DNA of 64,000 nucleotides from Nemopilema nomurai (Eukaryota > Cnidaria > Scyphozoa > Rhizostomeae > Rhizostomatidae). The notes beneath the pieces are model-generated. The model ran no database searches. It was given only the letters and a program-made list of their open reading frames with translations, and was not told the origin of the DNA. The position numbers and the translations under genes were made by a program. The DNA lies in NCBI GenBank assembly GCA_003864495.1, contig ML133385.1:62001-126000 (forward strand), written 5' to 3'. Below, one piece after another: positions 1 through 13,782 of the stretch; position 1 is the first letter of the stretch; the number at the start of each line of letters is the position of its first letter.

Positions 1-3000
1 GCTCTAGATCAGCTTCTGAGGGAAGTGAGTAGACGTAAAGTGGAATAAGAAGTCGATTCAGCAGATGATCTGTAAGTATGACATTCAGTCTGTCGATTCC
101 CAGACACAGGATGTCGTGAAGGTAGTGCAAGTTGTCTAAATGGTCTGCCACATGCATTTTCAGCGTTTCGCACTTGAGGTGACTAAAAGGTGGAATGAAC
201 AAGCCACTTTCAGTTAACAGATCAAATACAATGCACATATCGGAAACGTAGAATAAGAATTCAGAATTCATTGTGCGAGGGGGGCTCACTGGTTAGAGAC
301 GCCGACTACAGACTCAAGGGTCCGTGGTTCGAGTCCCTGGCACGACCAAACTTGCACACTGGGTGAGGAGAGTCGCCAACTCTCTGTATTTCCAGGCATA
401 AGAAACCACGAGGTGTGGTCAAATAGAGAGGAAGGACCAGGACACTGCTCAATAAGCATAAAGCTTCTCAGTGTCCTAAAAAACTACCTTCACATGCTAG
501 ATAGAAACGAATACAACGAGTTATGATTGAAACTTCCAAGCAATCACAACTAGCAGTAACTACAAAAATTCAGTAATGAACTGCACTGGATCAAACAAAG
601 TTTAGTGGTGATTTCTCGCGATGAGGTGAAACAGCAAAAGAATCTCACTCTGACTCCTTTATGACACAATCATCCAGCTCGATCGCATGCTTCCCAATAA
701 ACCATACCAGGTTAGAAAAGTATGGATCCGCCGTTTTGTCACATATGAAATTAAGCATTCCTTCATGACCCACTGAAATAAAAAATGCACCTTTATCAAT
801 AAGGCAGTTGGCTAAAATTTTGGTTTAGATTTAGGTGAAAAGCTTTGCCTAGAACACCTGATTCTGTTTTAAGTTTCTGTTCATAGCGGTAGCATTAGCT
901 CAGGTTGTTGGCTCAAAAGAAAGATACCAGCTATTCTGAGACACAATCCAAACACGCACTTTAAGCTTATCAGTGTATAAAAATCAGGAAAAGAGCATCA
1001 TCTAAGCAATAAAGAATTGGAACCAAACACACTACCTTTGTAGATATTGAGAGTTAGGGTTCTAACAGCAATCCTAACCATGCTTTCAGAGTGGTTGAAA
1101 AACTTAATGCCTTCTGTATAGAGTGGAAAATCGTTTTTCCGCTAAAATGCAAGCACATCAGTTTTCATTGTAAAGTAGAATCTAAAGCTGTTGTAAATAA
1201 TTAATCTATTTCTAATTAAATAATTTTCATTGAATATGAGTAAATAAAGATTAAACCAAGAAATGAAGAGCACTTTTTAAAATCGAAAGACTTCATATGC
1301 ATATGGGGAATAAATATGCATTGCAATTGTTTCTGTTGGTAGATACCTGAGATATAGGTGATGGTATTGAATTGATAGCATATCAAAGGCTTATCACATT
1401 ACAAAGTGGCTACAGTCCCTTTTCTATTTGAAAAGCAAAAACCTGGACAACTAAGGCATGACAATGACTGGCATTCAATGCCAGGTGGTGAGAAAACAGG
1501 TGGCAACTAATTAAATTAATTGAGAAAGTTGATTATCAGGAAAGTAAGGTTGGAGTAAGGCAGAATTTACTTAATTACTGAATGGAGTACACTTCAAACC
1601 ACCAGTAAGAACTGAATTTAGAGCCTCAACAGTAATGCTATTATTTCCTATTTTTTATTGAATAATTGTCATTTTCATCCTGATAACAGTACAAGTGTTG
1701 AGAATTGCATTTGCTGATCTGCAATTTCATGACATATTTCTAGAAATTACATGACAACCAATTTATAAGAAAATCTAGAAAATGTATATACAATGGTGAA
1801 TTAAATCAAATTAAGGGTTAGTAGTAGAGTTGAATTGGTATAACATTGACCACAAATGATCAACAAATTAATTATAAACTCCAATATTAACAATGTAATG
1901 GGTTTCTTGAGTGTCAGTAATGTTAAAAAACAAGCCAAAAATCAATCCAGGATAAAAACAAACCTCATTAAAATAAAAGTTGACTGTGTGTTGATTCAGC
2001 TTCAATGACAATGTCTTCAAAAACGAAATATAGTAAGCCAAAACCTGCAAATATAATAGAAAGGACCTAAGCTAACTGAATCCCCTGCCTAAAAGAACTG
2101 AATAATCAAGAATTGGAATTTTAACTATTTTTGTTGTAATCTGAATTAAACTGATATGAACTGAGAAAAAGTACACATATTTTACATTGTTTGACTTCAC
2201 ATATTTTTCAACAGTAAAAAAATAATTTTTATTGCATTGTGTTAATGATATCAATTTAGAAAAAGAATAATGGAATTATTTTATTACCTCTTCATTTGAG
2301 AAGTCGAATTTATGTACAATGATTGAGTTCACATGGTTGTTTGATAGCAAAAAGTCTAGAAAAAAACAGATGAAGGACCTTTTCAAGAGAATGCATGCTG
2401 AAAAAACAATTAAACTTTCCCCTATGATTACTAGATTATTCATATTTTTCAGTCAAAGAAATATTCCCAAGATATGTATTTGGGAAAATCTTTATCAACA
2501 CAAAAACAGTACAAATTTGTTTCTTGTTTTGAACACTTTGTTCAGGTTATTAGTGTGACGAGACGGGTATAAGATTGTCAGATTCCAGCAGTAGGCAAAA
2601 ATAGATTGCTGATATTAACAAATTTAGCTAATAAACTCACATAAAGATGTTTCGTGTCTTATATTCTCAAAAAGGATATTCAGCGTCTGCAGCAATTGTA
2701 CTGTCACATATGTTCCTGTGTCTTGGGTCATTATTTTCAAGAAAAACAGCAGCATGTTTTTCTCAAGGAAAAAGCTAAAAAAGAGTAACGATTTCAAAAT
2801 CATTAAGTTACCTATCACTCTAGTGTTCATTATAAAATCTCACATACTGTATAATTAAAAAGTACTAAGTAATAAATCATATATAGTTGAAAGGACCAAT
2901 GCCAACAAAAGGTTGGTAGATAATGGCTAAGAGATTCTAGCAATTGGTGGTAATTTTCCAAAGAAGGAACAGTTTACATGGTGAAACTGGCATATTTAAT

Positions 3001-3486
3001 CCAAATCCATTGGACAGGGTCATACCAGATGGTAAGAAGATTAAGGAGAGTAAAGCCAATAATAGAGAAAAACAATGCTGGTCATACCCTCAGATATGGC
3101 CATAATTTCACTATAATAAACATAAGAACCCAGTTATGCAATACCTTAGGCCCAATTTTTACAGTAACAAGGTTTTACCCATTTCAAAAAGGGAACCATT
3201 CAGTCATATACAAAATGTGTGGCTACTTGGGATCAATTTGGGATAACTTGACCTCAAGTTTGGGACAGAACCAGAATGTTAATTGGATAACCTGATGAAA
3301 AGGGATTCATCAGGCATGGTTAAATCCAGAAAACATTTAAGATCCTTAACTTTCATAAAAGAGCTGCTACATGGAAATGAAGAAATAAAGGGACTTACTC
3401 AAACACTGAAGAGTCATTCTGATCACCCCATATCAAAATTTCTGCAATTGACCTCAATGTCTCCACCAACAAGCTCTTATTGTTGT
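1..3486 (-). CDS. CLEC16A: CLEC16A / Ema / GOP-1 orthologue (partial, 7 exons)
   Basis: Exons in transcript order on the minus strand are 3486-3399, 2774-2641, 2355-2288, 2044-1964, 1141-1036, 772-649 and 182 to beyond base 1. Every junction keeps frame and all introns are GT-AG. The translation follows the N-terminal FPL domain of human CLEC16A in order: [20 protein letters not shown], then [20 protein letters not shown], then [20 protein letters not shown], then [10 protein letters not shown], then [22 protein letters not shown]16A family proteins act on endosomes and lysosomes and control endosomal maturation and mitophagy; human CLEC16A does so with the E3 ligase Nrdp1. The exon at 3486 begins inside a codon, so at least one upstream exon carrying roughly 50 N-terminal residues is missing; I could not find it between 3.5 and 14 kb. 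The C-terminal half lies off the left edge. Identity is very secure and boundaries are good to a few bases. Confidence 0.93.
275..480 (+). mobile_element. tRNA-derived SINE-like element
   Basis: The segment opens with a tRNA-like head. It has an A-box-like D arm (GCTCACTGGTTAGAG, about 290-304) and a good B box (GGTTCGAGTCC, about 327-337), with the usual spacing for an internal RNA polymerase III promoter. The acceptor and T stems do not pair properly, so it is not a working tRNA gene. An unrelated body of about 130 bp follows. The element lies inside the CLEC16A intron 183-648, antisense to the gene. The outer limits are estimates, and I saw no clear target-site duplication. Confidence 0.5.
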
Positions 3487-5930
3487 CTGTTATTATGCTA
3501 TTTTTTGTAAGCACAAAATGTAGATACCTATAAATAAACAACAATATATAGCTAATGCATGAAAATCCAGCATTTTATGCTGCTCTGAAAAACCAAAAAA
3601 CAGGATACTTTGTATAACTCCTGGTATTTGGTATCAATATTATGGGTGCGCCAGACATATTTTGTTTGGACAAGATAACTATTACACATTCTGATTAACT
3701 GATTCCAAAATTGTTCAGTGTCAAAAGCTTTCTGAGAGGTGCAAAACATTGGATAACAAAATTACATTAAGGGCAGGACAGCATAATGCCCTTCAGCATA
3801 GCCAAGAATGGCCTGTACACTCAGAGTCTGAGACTCAGACAACAAATGAACAATATCAATCAAGAAATTATTTTACCATGCAGGTTGTTTTCAATTACAG
3901 GTTCGGCTATCTTTAAAAGATTCATAGAAAATTTGTTATAAGGTAGGCTATAGCCAATTAACTGGTGGCATATTAAAATTTTAGATGGAAGGGAACAAAC
4001 AAAAACATAAACACTCTAAATGTTTCAATTGACAGAATCGTAAAAACAGTTTATTGATGAACAACTAACTTCAATTTTTCCAGAGAATGTGTACTTTTAG
4101 GCTTCCACACAGTTTCCGCAACCCAATTTCTTGATCGTTGAAACATTTTTGTCACTCTTGATATCCCGTTTTAGTTTTTGAGTCTTCTAGCTATTCAATA
4201 TTGGCTGCTTGAAACAACCGATTAACAGCTAACTTTGTCATTTTCGTATACACATCACGAACTTTGCAGGATGGAGTCAAATTCCATTTCGTATTTGAAG
4301 CTTAACTCTAACCAGTGGCTTTGGGCAATAGGCCCAGATAGATCCTTTGAACCTTATTGACTTCACTGTTCTCACGTAATTCGACTATTTAAGTACAAAC
4401 TAAATTGTTTTCCAGTCCATTTTACAAGCAAAATAATCCATAATCAATGCTTGATCTATATCATAGAATCCTTTCCCTGAAATCAACTTTCTGCCATTTG
4501 TGTCCAATAACTGAACTTGCCAACGAGGCAACAAGGAAAGCGAGGCCAGAAAATCATCACCAGTTTTCGACTCCTGAGTTACGTTCAACGCGTAGCTGAC
4601 TAGACAAAGACATTTCGCCTGACATTTTTAATTCAAACATTTTATACTTTAACAAGCGCAATCATTACTTATCTGCTTTAACTATCATAGTTTCGAAGTA
4701 GATTGCCACAATTTGACTTTTCTCTTCAGACTAGCTGAATTTAAACGTGCATTCTAGAGACATTCTACACAATTACATGGATTATGATTTTGCCTAATCA
4801 GTTGTATCTCTACCGCAGCTTCGACCTACATTATATCTGAGTTTCACAATTAAGACACAACTGTATTGGGTAGTGTAACTGTGCTGGAATTTAATGCGGA
4901 ATTTAACGTCTAGCAAAATTTCGTAGTACACACTGAGTCGTGAAATTTTGACGTCACTGTTTCAACTATCTAATTAGAAAGTCCCTTTTTAGAGAACTTA
5001 TTCCAACTCGATTATTTTTCTAGCATAAATTTGACGCGCGTTTTCGATTTTCGCAATCTTGAACTAGCTTTTACGACAAGCAGAGTTTGGGCCCACGTCT
5101 TTCGATCAGCGGCCTTTAAAATAACTCATTCGACCGTCATACCAACGAGAGTTTTCAGATATCGCTGTTTCATAGTAAATTTCTTAAGTTTACAATCTTA
5201 GCTCTTATATCAAAGAAGGGAGATATTTCTTGGTTTTTGAACAGGATTGTGAACACTCCAATACTGCTGTCCATGAGAAATGGTTCGCATTAATGACCCT
5301 ACAGGAAAAAAGGATCATATGATCAATTACTAGCAGTCTTACGTAATTTACTACCTATTTTTAGGACAAGGGTGACTGGTGTTTAATTTTTAAAGAGGAT
5401 ATCAACAGAAAGGGGGTATTTAAATACAAGGGGGTACTGAAGAGGATACTGAAATATAGGTTAAACGTGCGCTCCGTAATTTTATTAGGCCTGGAGGAAT
5501 GATATTTCAAATTATAACAACAGCAATGCAAAAATTTTCAAACATAGGGATGTTCTGTATACAGCACGCCTATGAAAGATTATCCTTAGAGCTTAAAACT
5601 TAAAGTTCATTCTTCGAAGTAAACGCATAATTTTCTCTGCTCTTAGACAGAAGTCACTTTTCTCTCTGCATTTCAATTTCAGCTTTCATTTTGAGAGCTT
5701 AATAGAATTACCAACCTTACCGTTGATGCTTATCCGCCTTGCCACAATCCAAAAGTCATTATCGACATGTAATCTTACCATCAGGAAACCATTGACTTGC
5801 TTCGGGAAATACCTGATCAACATGGTAATGCATTGAAAAAAGGCTTTCTGTAATTTTCATGATTTTAAGGTTTGAGACGGGTTTTTGAAGCTTCAATACC
5901 CATGAGTAGCACGTTTACTTGTGTCAGAAA
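3487..5930. other. Presumed CLEC16A intron or 5' flank
   Basis: AT-rich sequence upstream of the first located CLEC16A exon. It must hold part of intron 1 because the exon at 3486 starts mid-codon. Short open frames here, such as 4400-4588 on the minus strand, match no family I recognise. No RNA gene or clear transposon was seen. Confidence 0.5.
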
Positions 5931-6231
5931 CATAGGCGCCGACTTTTATTTTTCCCAGGGGGGCTCAAAATTTAAATTTAAAAAAAATTTAAAAAAGTTG
6001 AAAGGTAGATAAATTACCTGTCGCTTTAATAACGTAATACAACACATGTAGTATGTATAATAACAAAACAAAACATTTTAATAAAGCAGATATAACATCA
6101 TGGTCTACAGTATCATCAGTTCAATTCTTTGATTGATTTCAAACGAAATTCCCAGGGGGGCTGAGCCCCCCATAGCATTTCCCAGGGGGGGGGGCTCGAG
6201 CCCCCAAGCCCCCACGTAGTCGGCGCCTATG
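5931..6231. mobile_element. hAT-like MITE with 14-bp terminal inverted repeats
   Basis: A 301 bp non-coding element. Its left end reads CATAGGCGCCGACT (5931-5944) and its right end is the exact reverse complement, AGTCGGCGCCTATG (6218-6231). It is flanked by GTCAGAAA (5923-5930) and GTCAGAAT (6232-6239), an 8 bp target-site duplication with one mismatch. An 8 bp duplication is the hallmark of hAT transposition. The interior carries several runs of G and C near the right end and an A/T-rich left part, with no transposase. It must have been moved in trans by an autonomous relative. Confidence 0.8.
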
Positions 6232-9200
6232 GTCAGAATTACAAACTTTCAATTGACTTCAACTACAGGGATGAAGAAAGCATCTAAAAGTGGTGAGGGG
6301 GAAGCACATGATCACTTCTGCTATTTGTTCAGGGAGTTTTTTGGGTCACACAGTTGCATTTTTGTACTGTTTGCCAGATTGTGGGGGGGGGCATGTCCCC
6401 TCTGGCTTCGTCACTGGAGTTCCGTGCGTACTTAAATTTTAAGTGGCCTGTCTTCTTTTGGAAATGTCCCCAACAATCAAGAATCTTTTCACCTTAAACT
6501 TTGCACATGGTCAACTACACATTCTTTGTTAAAGAAGGAGAATCGACAGGTGAAAAAAAGGAAAAAGATTACTAGTCCTAAAGCACAAAGTCAAACTTCG
6601 TTAAACAAAAGAGTTATTATCGCTGTTCAATAACTGTGATAATTCCTGCCAAGTCTCTGCAAAGCAAACGTGCTAAATTGGCATTAAAAAACTTGAGCTC
6701 CGAAGTAGTGGGCTAGCTAGGGCAGATTACCATGTGCCCAACGACCATTTCGACATCTCAATGTCTACACCTATCGCAGATGGGTCACTTGAAGCCTACC
6801 TCTAGCAAATGCAAGGAAATATATACACCACAAACAGATTTCGGAAATCTTTGCAGAGGAAAGCAAGTCTTATTATTTTACCCGGTTTAGGCTCATTACC
6901 TGCTAAAAATTTGAAAACCTAAGTTTAAGAGAAGTAATGCTACTCTAATAAATTTTTTATGTTTATCCATTTTAGATGTATTGCAGAAGTCACAATTGAT
7001 GTGGAAAACATGATGAATGTTCGTCAAAATAAAAGATATGGAATGGTTTTTATGACTGTAAGAACCAGTGAATATCGACGAGATGATATTCTATGGTAGA
7101 ATAACTTCTGTTTTGTGGTGCAAAAACTTCATAATTGCGAGAAACAGTGGAAACTTGATTTTAGCATACTGAAGTACTTTTTCGTCCAGAACTCCTTAGA
7201 ATTTGCAAAAGTCGGGAAATGACAAAGGCTGACCAAATAAATAGCCAATTGAGGAACAAAGACACAAAATGGTTTTGAGAAGAGCGCATTTCCATTTCAT
7301 GTCTTTCCTAAGGAGAGTCCAAAGGAAAAGAAAAACTCTTTCTGTCCGCATTCTGGATCCCTATAAAGATTTGCCCTGCAACCGAAACACACTTAAATTG
7401 AGCATTGCGTGTTGTACCACTTTGAGGCGGCTGCTCTCTTTCTGCATGCTCGTGACGCCATATTGTTCTGTCCTTTCTTCCAACTTTTGCATAGTGCGTC
7501 CTACCTACCTACCGAGTTTCGCATCCGCAAGGATATCCATATACAAACAAAACTTTGACCTGTCCGTTTTCCATGCTTGGCTTTTAAGAAGAAGTTAATG
7601 TTAGACCAGCCCTTTTGCCAGGGGCTTGTTTGATTATTTTCTCTAGATTGTTCCAGTTGTCCCAGTTCTCTCCAGACGCACCCTTCCTGTTCCACCAACA
7701 CCTTGTTCTTCCGCCGTGCTCACTGACGGCGCCTTCGTAGCGCCACTTCCCGCGCATCTTCGATCAAGAATCAAAGCATTTCGAAAAGGCGGTGGAACGT
7801 ACTGCCCTGAAATGCGACGGCCACAAAAATCATCAGGATGACCTTTGTTTCTTACATTAATGTTTTTTGAATTGCCAAACTAGAATGTCTCTATGGCTTG
7901 CAGCGATAAAACTGCCAAATTTTTCCACGCTGGCAACGAGCAAGGGGATCTAAAGTGTAAAGTAGAGTGAGTAAAATTTTTCTTTTGAAATAATCGCCTG
8001 TCCTTGTGTTGGAAGCGACTGAAATCCTTTGTTTTGTTTTATTGTTTGTAGCCTTGGTTATTGTTTCGTATGATCTAACCTTCGAGGAGTTGTCACTCTG
8101 CCCAATTTCTTTTTGTGATCATTGCTGTACGCTACACCCCTATTTTTGTTATCAGTTATCTTCATCTTTCTCGTATCAATGTATTCCCGTACAAATTTTT
8201 AATGGATTCTACAACTAAAAAAGTTTAGGCCCTGGTTGAGAATGTTGACTGAAATCCTCATCTTGGTGTGCATGATGATAGCGTTGAGGATGTCTTCCAT
8301 ATTTTCCTTCTTTTTGGTTAGCAATACGTGCCTAGGATAATTGGATTAGTTACTTGCCGTGAGAGGTCTTAAATGACATGAAATGATACGAAAGAAATTA
8401 CTATCGTCTGCGGGCAATGATTTAATTATCTCTTGAAAACACGCCTGCAGTGTTGTTGTTGAATTTTTCTGAAATTGCCGGCGTCCAATCGATTTCCTGG
8501 CTCGGAAACATAAAATCGATAACATTGGAAAATTTAGAATAAAGCGAGCGAGAAAATAGAGACGGCACTGCAAACGACATACTGATTTTACAGTTTAACG
8601 TTCTTGAATTAAGATTAAAAGCTTCAATTTTAGGTTCATTATCGATGGCATTTATATTATTAATTCCCGAAATTTTGTAAATTCCCATTCAGCAATTTAT
8701 ACCAGTAGGGTATGGCATTAGCAAGTTGGTATCATCCTAAAGTGAGTCAGTTGAAATTTCTCATACAGAAATCATACATCCATTAATTTTTCGAAAAACG
8801 AAAAAAAATCTTGTGGTTTTAATGTTTCTAGGTACTCCCTATCAACCATGTCACAGAAGTGGGTGTGTGATTTAGTTTTTTTAGAAAGGAATGCGTTGTT
8901 GCTAAATCTTAAGTTATGTAGTGTAAAGGATGAGAGTGCTCAATTCTTATTAAATTTAATTTTATAGTAAGTTTGAATCAATACCAGCCTCTAAATGATG
9001 GTTTGTCTACTTTTAAACTGTTAACTTACCCAATACTGTCAACTCAACAGATTGGCTAGCTACTTAGGTATTTTGTTTGTTTTAAAAGGGATTTAGAAGG
9101 AAGCTTGTGTAAATTAATCTCCAGTGAAACAAAGTTCGTTTTTGTCAATTCAAAATGATACAATGCTTAAAAGAACAGTTATAAATTTTTATCAATGATA

Positions 9201-12200
9201 TTTATGTTGAGAAGGCTTTGGGTGTGAACATACATACTACTATAAACTAGTTACATATAGATGGTCTTTAGTTGAACATTTGGTGGCAGCTTTGCAAGTA
9301 AAGCTGTTGATGAAAAGAAGCTAATAACACAGCTACCCGAAATGCTAAACTTAAAGTTTTTTACTCCCCCAATTAAAGACAAGTAGTTCTCCTTAATTAA
9401 TATGGAATTATTATCAAATATATGATGCATCTCTGACTATACATATAGAAACTGAGGACTATATTTTATCTCTTTTTTATCTTTTTGAGGTAAATTCTAG
9501 CCGACTTTCCAATGAGATTGTTAAAAAATGGTTGGTATAATTTGCTGAAGATAAGGACAGATCAGGTTTACCATATAACGTTAAAGTATTCAAATTCCTG
9601 AAAATAAGATGTCACTCATCCCTATGATCTATACACTAGTTTTGTATAAAAGTGACAGTTTTATAGGATTTGAAAGATTATTTGATTCAAAGATACTTTA
9701 ATTTTAGTGTTGATTTTAAATTTGTTGCTAGTGTTTAACTGTCTGCCATTCGCAAATACATTCAACATTGACACCTACAGAAAATTCAGGCACATTTTCT
9801 GTTATCAGGAGATTCCAGCTTTGTTTGTTTTTGTCTAAATCACCTTTTGATGACAGCCAGCGATTATATTAGATGGATGATCATGTCTTTTCTGTTTTGA
9901 TGCACATTTGAAATATTGTTTTTTTTTAAAAAACATGTTTCTTCATTTCACCTTTCATCTTGACAAGTAGTCCAATTTCATTTTTTTTGTCATTGAATGA
10001 ATTATTTTGCGAGACATTTGTTTGACTAGTATGCCAAGTGCCCCAGATAGTTTGCCTGTTGTCTTTTAACAAATGTTGGTTTGGCTCCAGTAGGATAAAT
10101 TTGAAGAATCTCATTAACAGAAATAACAGAATCAAAGAGCCAAATCTTGCACTTCATAATTTTGCTCATTTGCTCTATATGTTTGCTTTCATAGTTCTTT
10201 CACTTGCTTCTTGGTTGCAATGTGCTTAAGCATATTCTGATCTTCAGTTTGTGACAGCTATTAGGAGTCAATCTACTGTGGGGCAAGGAACAATGAATAT
10301 TGTGATATAGATAAAGATACCCTGTTTTTAACCCGTTTTGCATCTATAACGAAAAAGTAGTTTAGATACTGTCTGCCTCAAACTTATAAATTTAACCTGG
10401 AAATAGAAGGTACATGTTCTTGTGAAACTAGTTGAAATAAAAACAAATTTCTACAGGTCTTTTAGATTGTTAAAAAGAAAACAGAAAAGTCTGTCTGCAA
10501 AGCTATGACTGGTCTCTGACCAATTTGTTGGATCATTGACAACAAACGAATGTTTTAACATCCACTGTTGTGAGCAAGCTATTTGTGAAATTATGACTTG
10601 TCCCTTACAATTCAGTACATCCAAGAGTGCCTTCATATTTTTGTGGCAAGAGACAAAAGCATGAGCAAGTGGCCAGTAGTAGTGAAAGGAAAGGAAGCAC
10701 ATTTACTGAGGGCAGGGGGTAGCTGCCCCCATTTCCCCCTGGCTGCAGACATTCCTGAAGCAACTATGTGTTGATGCTAATTTCCAAAAAAGATATTTAA
10801 TATAATTATTAATTTTTCAATGAAACCAAGAAATATCTCTCTAGAACTATGTGGAAAGTATTTTTAAAATGGTATGGAAAACGACTGTCAAGGAATCATC
10901 CTTTGTCTCCCAGTACTTTTGTCATGCATTGTAGGTTTGTAGGTTTTTAGGTAGGTAGCGCTGATAAACAATGTTTGTGTAGATTTCATAAAGTTTACAC
11001 TTTCACTTTCAAAATGGGAGACCAGAGTATTTGATGAAAAATTGGAGCTGTATTCCATTAGGAGCACTATCAAAATAAAAAGTTATTATTTTTAAAAGAA
11101 TTCGTTTTCTAGCCGTATTCTAAACTCAATAAGACCACACGGTCGGGAATGCACCCTTGAATTTTCATCTAAGTATAGAATGTTCAATGGTTATTACTTT
11201 TTTTGGTTTTACAGTTATAGCTTTGATATCTATGTGTTGTTATGTTACATTTTTCCTTCAAGTTTTGTCGATTTTGTAATTTTTTCTGTTAAAGATCAGC
11301 AGTTCCAGTATTCCGTTTTAATAAATATTTTCACATTTATCTAAACCAGTAATTTTACTCAGCCCATATGCAGATCCTTGGCTCTATAGATCAGAAAGGC
11401 ATATAGTATGTTAAAGCTATATATTTATCTACTTACGCTATTAGTATTTAATTTACCTAGCGAGTCACTCCCCCTAATTTTCCTACTTTCAAATCCAGCA
11501 TCTCCTAAAGATCAAATGCTCTCCAGAAAATGATGAAAAACAATAGAATGAGGGCTTTTAGATATGAGGACCGTTTTACAAGGGAGAGCCTAGTTAGTTT
11601 TCAAAAAGGTCCCTGGATTTTGATATTCTGTTATCCTTTACCAAGAGTTAATTCTTTATATTACTTTGACCTGTCCGTGTTTCCCTTAATGATTGGAAAC
11701 GATTCATGGCCTATGCAGAAACTTTACGCATGTTTTGAATAGGCAAGATTGACGGAAATTACCCTTCTAATTGAACTCTTCATTTTCAGAGGGAAGAAGA
11801 AAGGTAAGGGAAGATTTTTCAAAAGCAACAGCCTGGACAGTGAAACCTTTCTGGACATAAAGAAGTGTGCCCACGATGAAAGGTGAGTTTTGATTGGATT
11901 TCCCAATGGTCGGTCGAGCCAGAAAGATTCTTTCGAAGCGGCAATTGTCAAATGTCAAGTAATAAAGTTATCAAACGAAGGCGAAAAAAGTCCATCAAGG
12001 TTTGGGTTTGGGAAAAATAATTAGAGCGGCTTCTCATACTTGGGAACATGGAGGTTGAACTTTCTGTACCTAGAGTAGTTCTTTAAAAGCGAACAGTGTC
12101 AATACATTTGAGGTTTCTTATCATTAGAATACATATTCTGTTCTGTCACTGCTTTAGCTAAAGCTCTGGTTAATGTCTCAATTCTCCGTGAGAATGCTAC

Positions 12201-13782
12201 TCAGTTGGTAAGGTAATGGTGAAAATGCAGAAGAAAATATCAGTGAACGGGCGGTGGATTAAAAAGGCATTTTCAAATAGTGATAGATGCGTGCTTGTCC
12301 TGTTTTTCCCTTAGTCCACACCTCATAATGATTGCCCCCCCCCTCCTCGCCCACTGACATTGATACTAGCAAGCGCGTCAATATCGGGGGGCTACGTGGT
12401 TCCCGTCACCAGAAGAGCTTTCCGAAGCAATAGTATGACGTGGCCTTTGTGACGTCATGATCGGTTATCGGAGTAACTTAAAACGCAAGACGAAGAAATG
12501 TTTCCCAATATTTTCTAAAAATACACTGCTGTATTGTCTGATACTGTAATGGGATTGTCTAACTGAACAATACAATGCTTTCAGCGATGATTGCGTTCTG
12601 TGAGTTGTTTTTAGGAAATGTTTGCGCGGAAGATTAGAAACATTTGCCCAGAGTAGTTAACGCATTTTCCATCTGCTTCTTATCTGTACAAAGTATTAGA
12701 CTATTGAATTGACTAATTATGTTTATTCAAGTAAAATTGCGATGAATTGTGGCTTTCCGGGGCTTGGAAGATTTTGATGCACACCTCCCTCCATGTCCAA
12801 TGACCTCCTCTTCCTTGCGATTCGATAACGGCATATCTCTGTATGACTGTACGAATTCTGGACTATATTTCTTGCTTGCACTGAATAAAGCTTTGAATTG
12901 AATCTTGGAGTTTCACGTATAAATGGAGATAGTTTGCGCTTCCACATATCTGTAGACGTCATCTGCATACTAAAGGTTAACACTTAAGGCTGAGAAGACG
13001 CCAAACTGTGGGTTTAGCAGTTTCTTCTTCTCGTCTTCTTCAAAGCTCGCGGCATTGTTCCGCTAAGAACGCCGATGGAATTGAGATCTTTAGATAAGAA
13101 ATGTGCAGCAAAGAAGACCTAGATAACGTCTGGGAATGGGCAAACAACAAAGCCTGAATTGGGCATTTGTGCATCTGTGTTTGATTGCGTTGACCTGGAG
13201 AGTTTGTATTCACTGCAAAGGCATCTCGGAAAACAGTCGGCAATCATTGTTCATGCTGCAGTTTAAGAGCTATATGCAAGCGACCGGTTTCTCAAGATCT
13301 AAAGACAAAGATTTTGCAGGTTTGCCATCAGTTCCTAAGATCTCAGAGAACACTCCTTGTTGGTAGAGTCCAAACAGAAATAAAGAATCGGCAACAGATA
13401 TTCTCTTTGTTTGTTAAAGACGGCTTCTCAGAAGACCAGTTTTTTGCGCCCTGTTTTCATCTTTCCAACCAAATAGCCACACAAAAGAATGAGAGACAGT
13501 CTATGAGAGGTATAAATTTTATATATATATGTATATATATATAATTTTTCTTTCAATTTTCTAACTGAAATTTTGCCAGACTTTCTGTTCAAGCATTATA
13601 ATTTTCAGTAACTGTGATTCGCCGCATGCTTATTTCTTTCTTTTCTCTTCTTGAAACGAAAAAAAGATCATCATTTCTTATTCCTCTCGCACTTATTCGT
13701 ATCCCAATAAGTTAAGTAAGATCTTAATTTATTTAGCAGCTCTTTATTTTTATTGAAAATAAGATCTGGCGGAGTTCATCTG
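6232..13782. other. Intergenic or intronic sequence without a recognised gene
   Basis: No exon chain or known protein was found on either strand. Short open frames at 7269-7598 and elsewhere look random: they overlap frames on the other strand and lack recognisable motifs. A GC-richer patch at about 7680-7820 and another at 12300-12430 could be promoter or transposon ends. A short TA-rich run sits at about 13516-13542. The missing 5' exon of CLEC16A may lie here. Confidence 0.4.
7105..7262 (+). repeat. Dispersed repeat, copy 1
   Basis: This shares an ordered set of words with copies at 25560-25800 and 43290-43440: a GCGAGAAACAGTGGAA-like block, then ACTGAAGTACTTTTTCGTCC, then a GTC(C/G)G.AAATGAC block, then an AATAAATA.CCA block. 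The common order shows one interspersed family, probably a non-autonomous transposon. Boundaries are approximate. Confidence 0.55.

Noticed and set aside
290..345. A tRNA gene
   Set aside because: A and B boxes are present, but the acceptor and T stems do not pair, so it is better explained as a SINE head.
4400..4588. Possible exon on the minus strand
   Set aside because: It depends on a non-ATG start, has no matching splice partner and no CLEC16A similarity.
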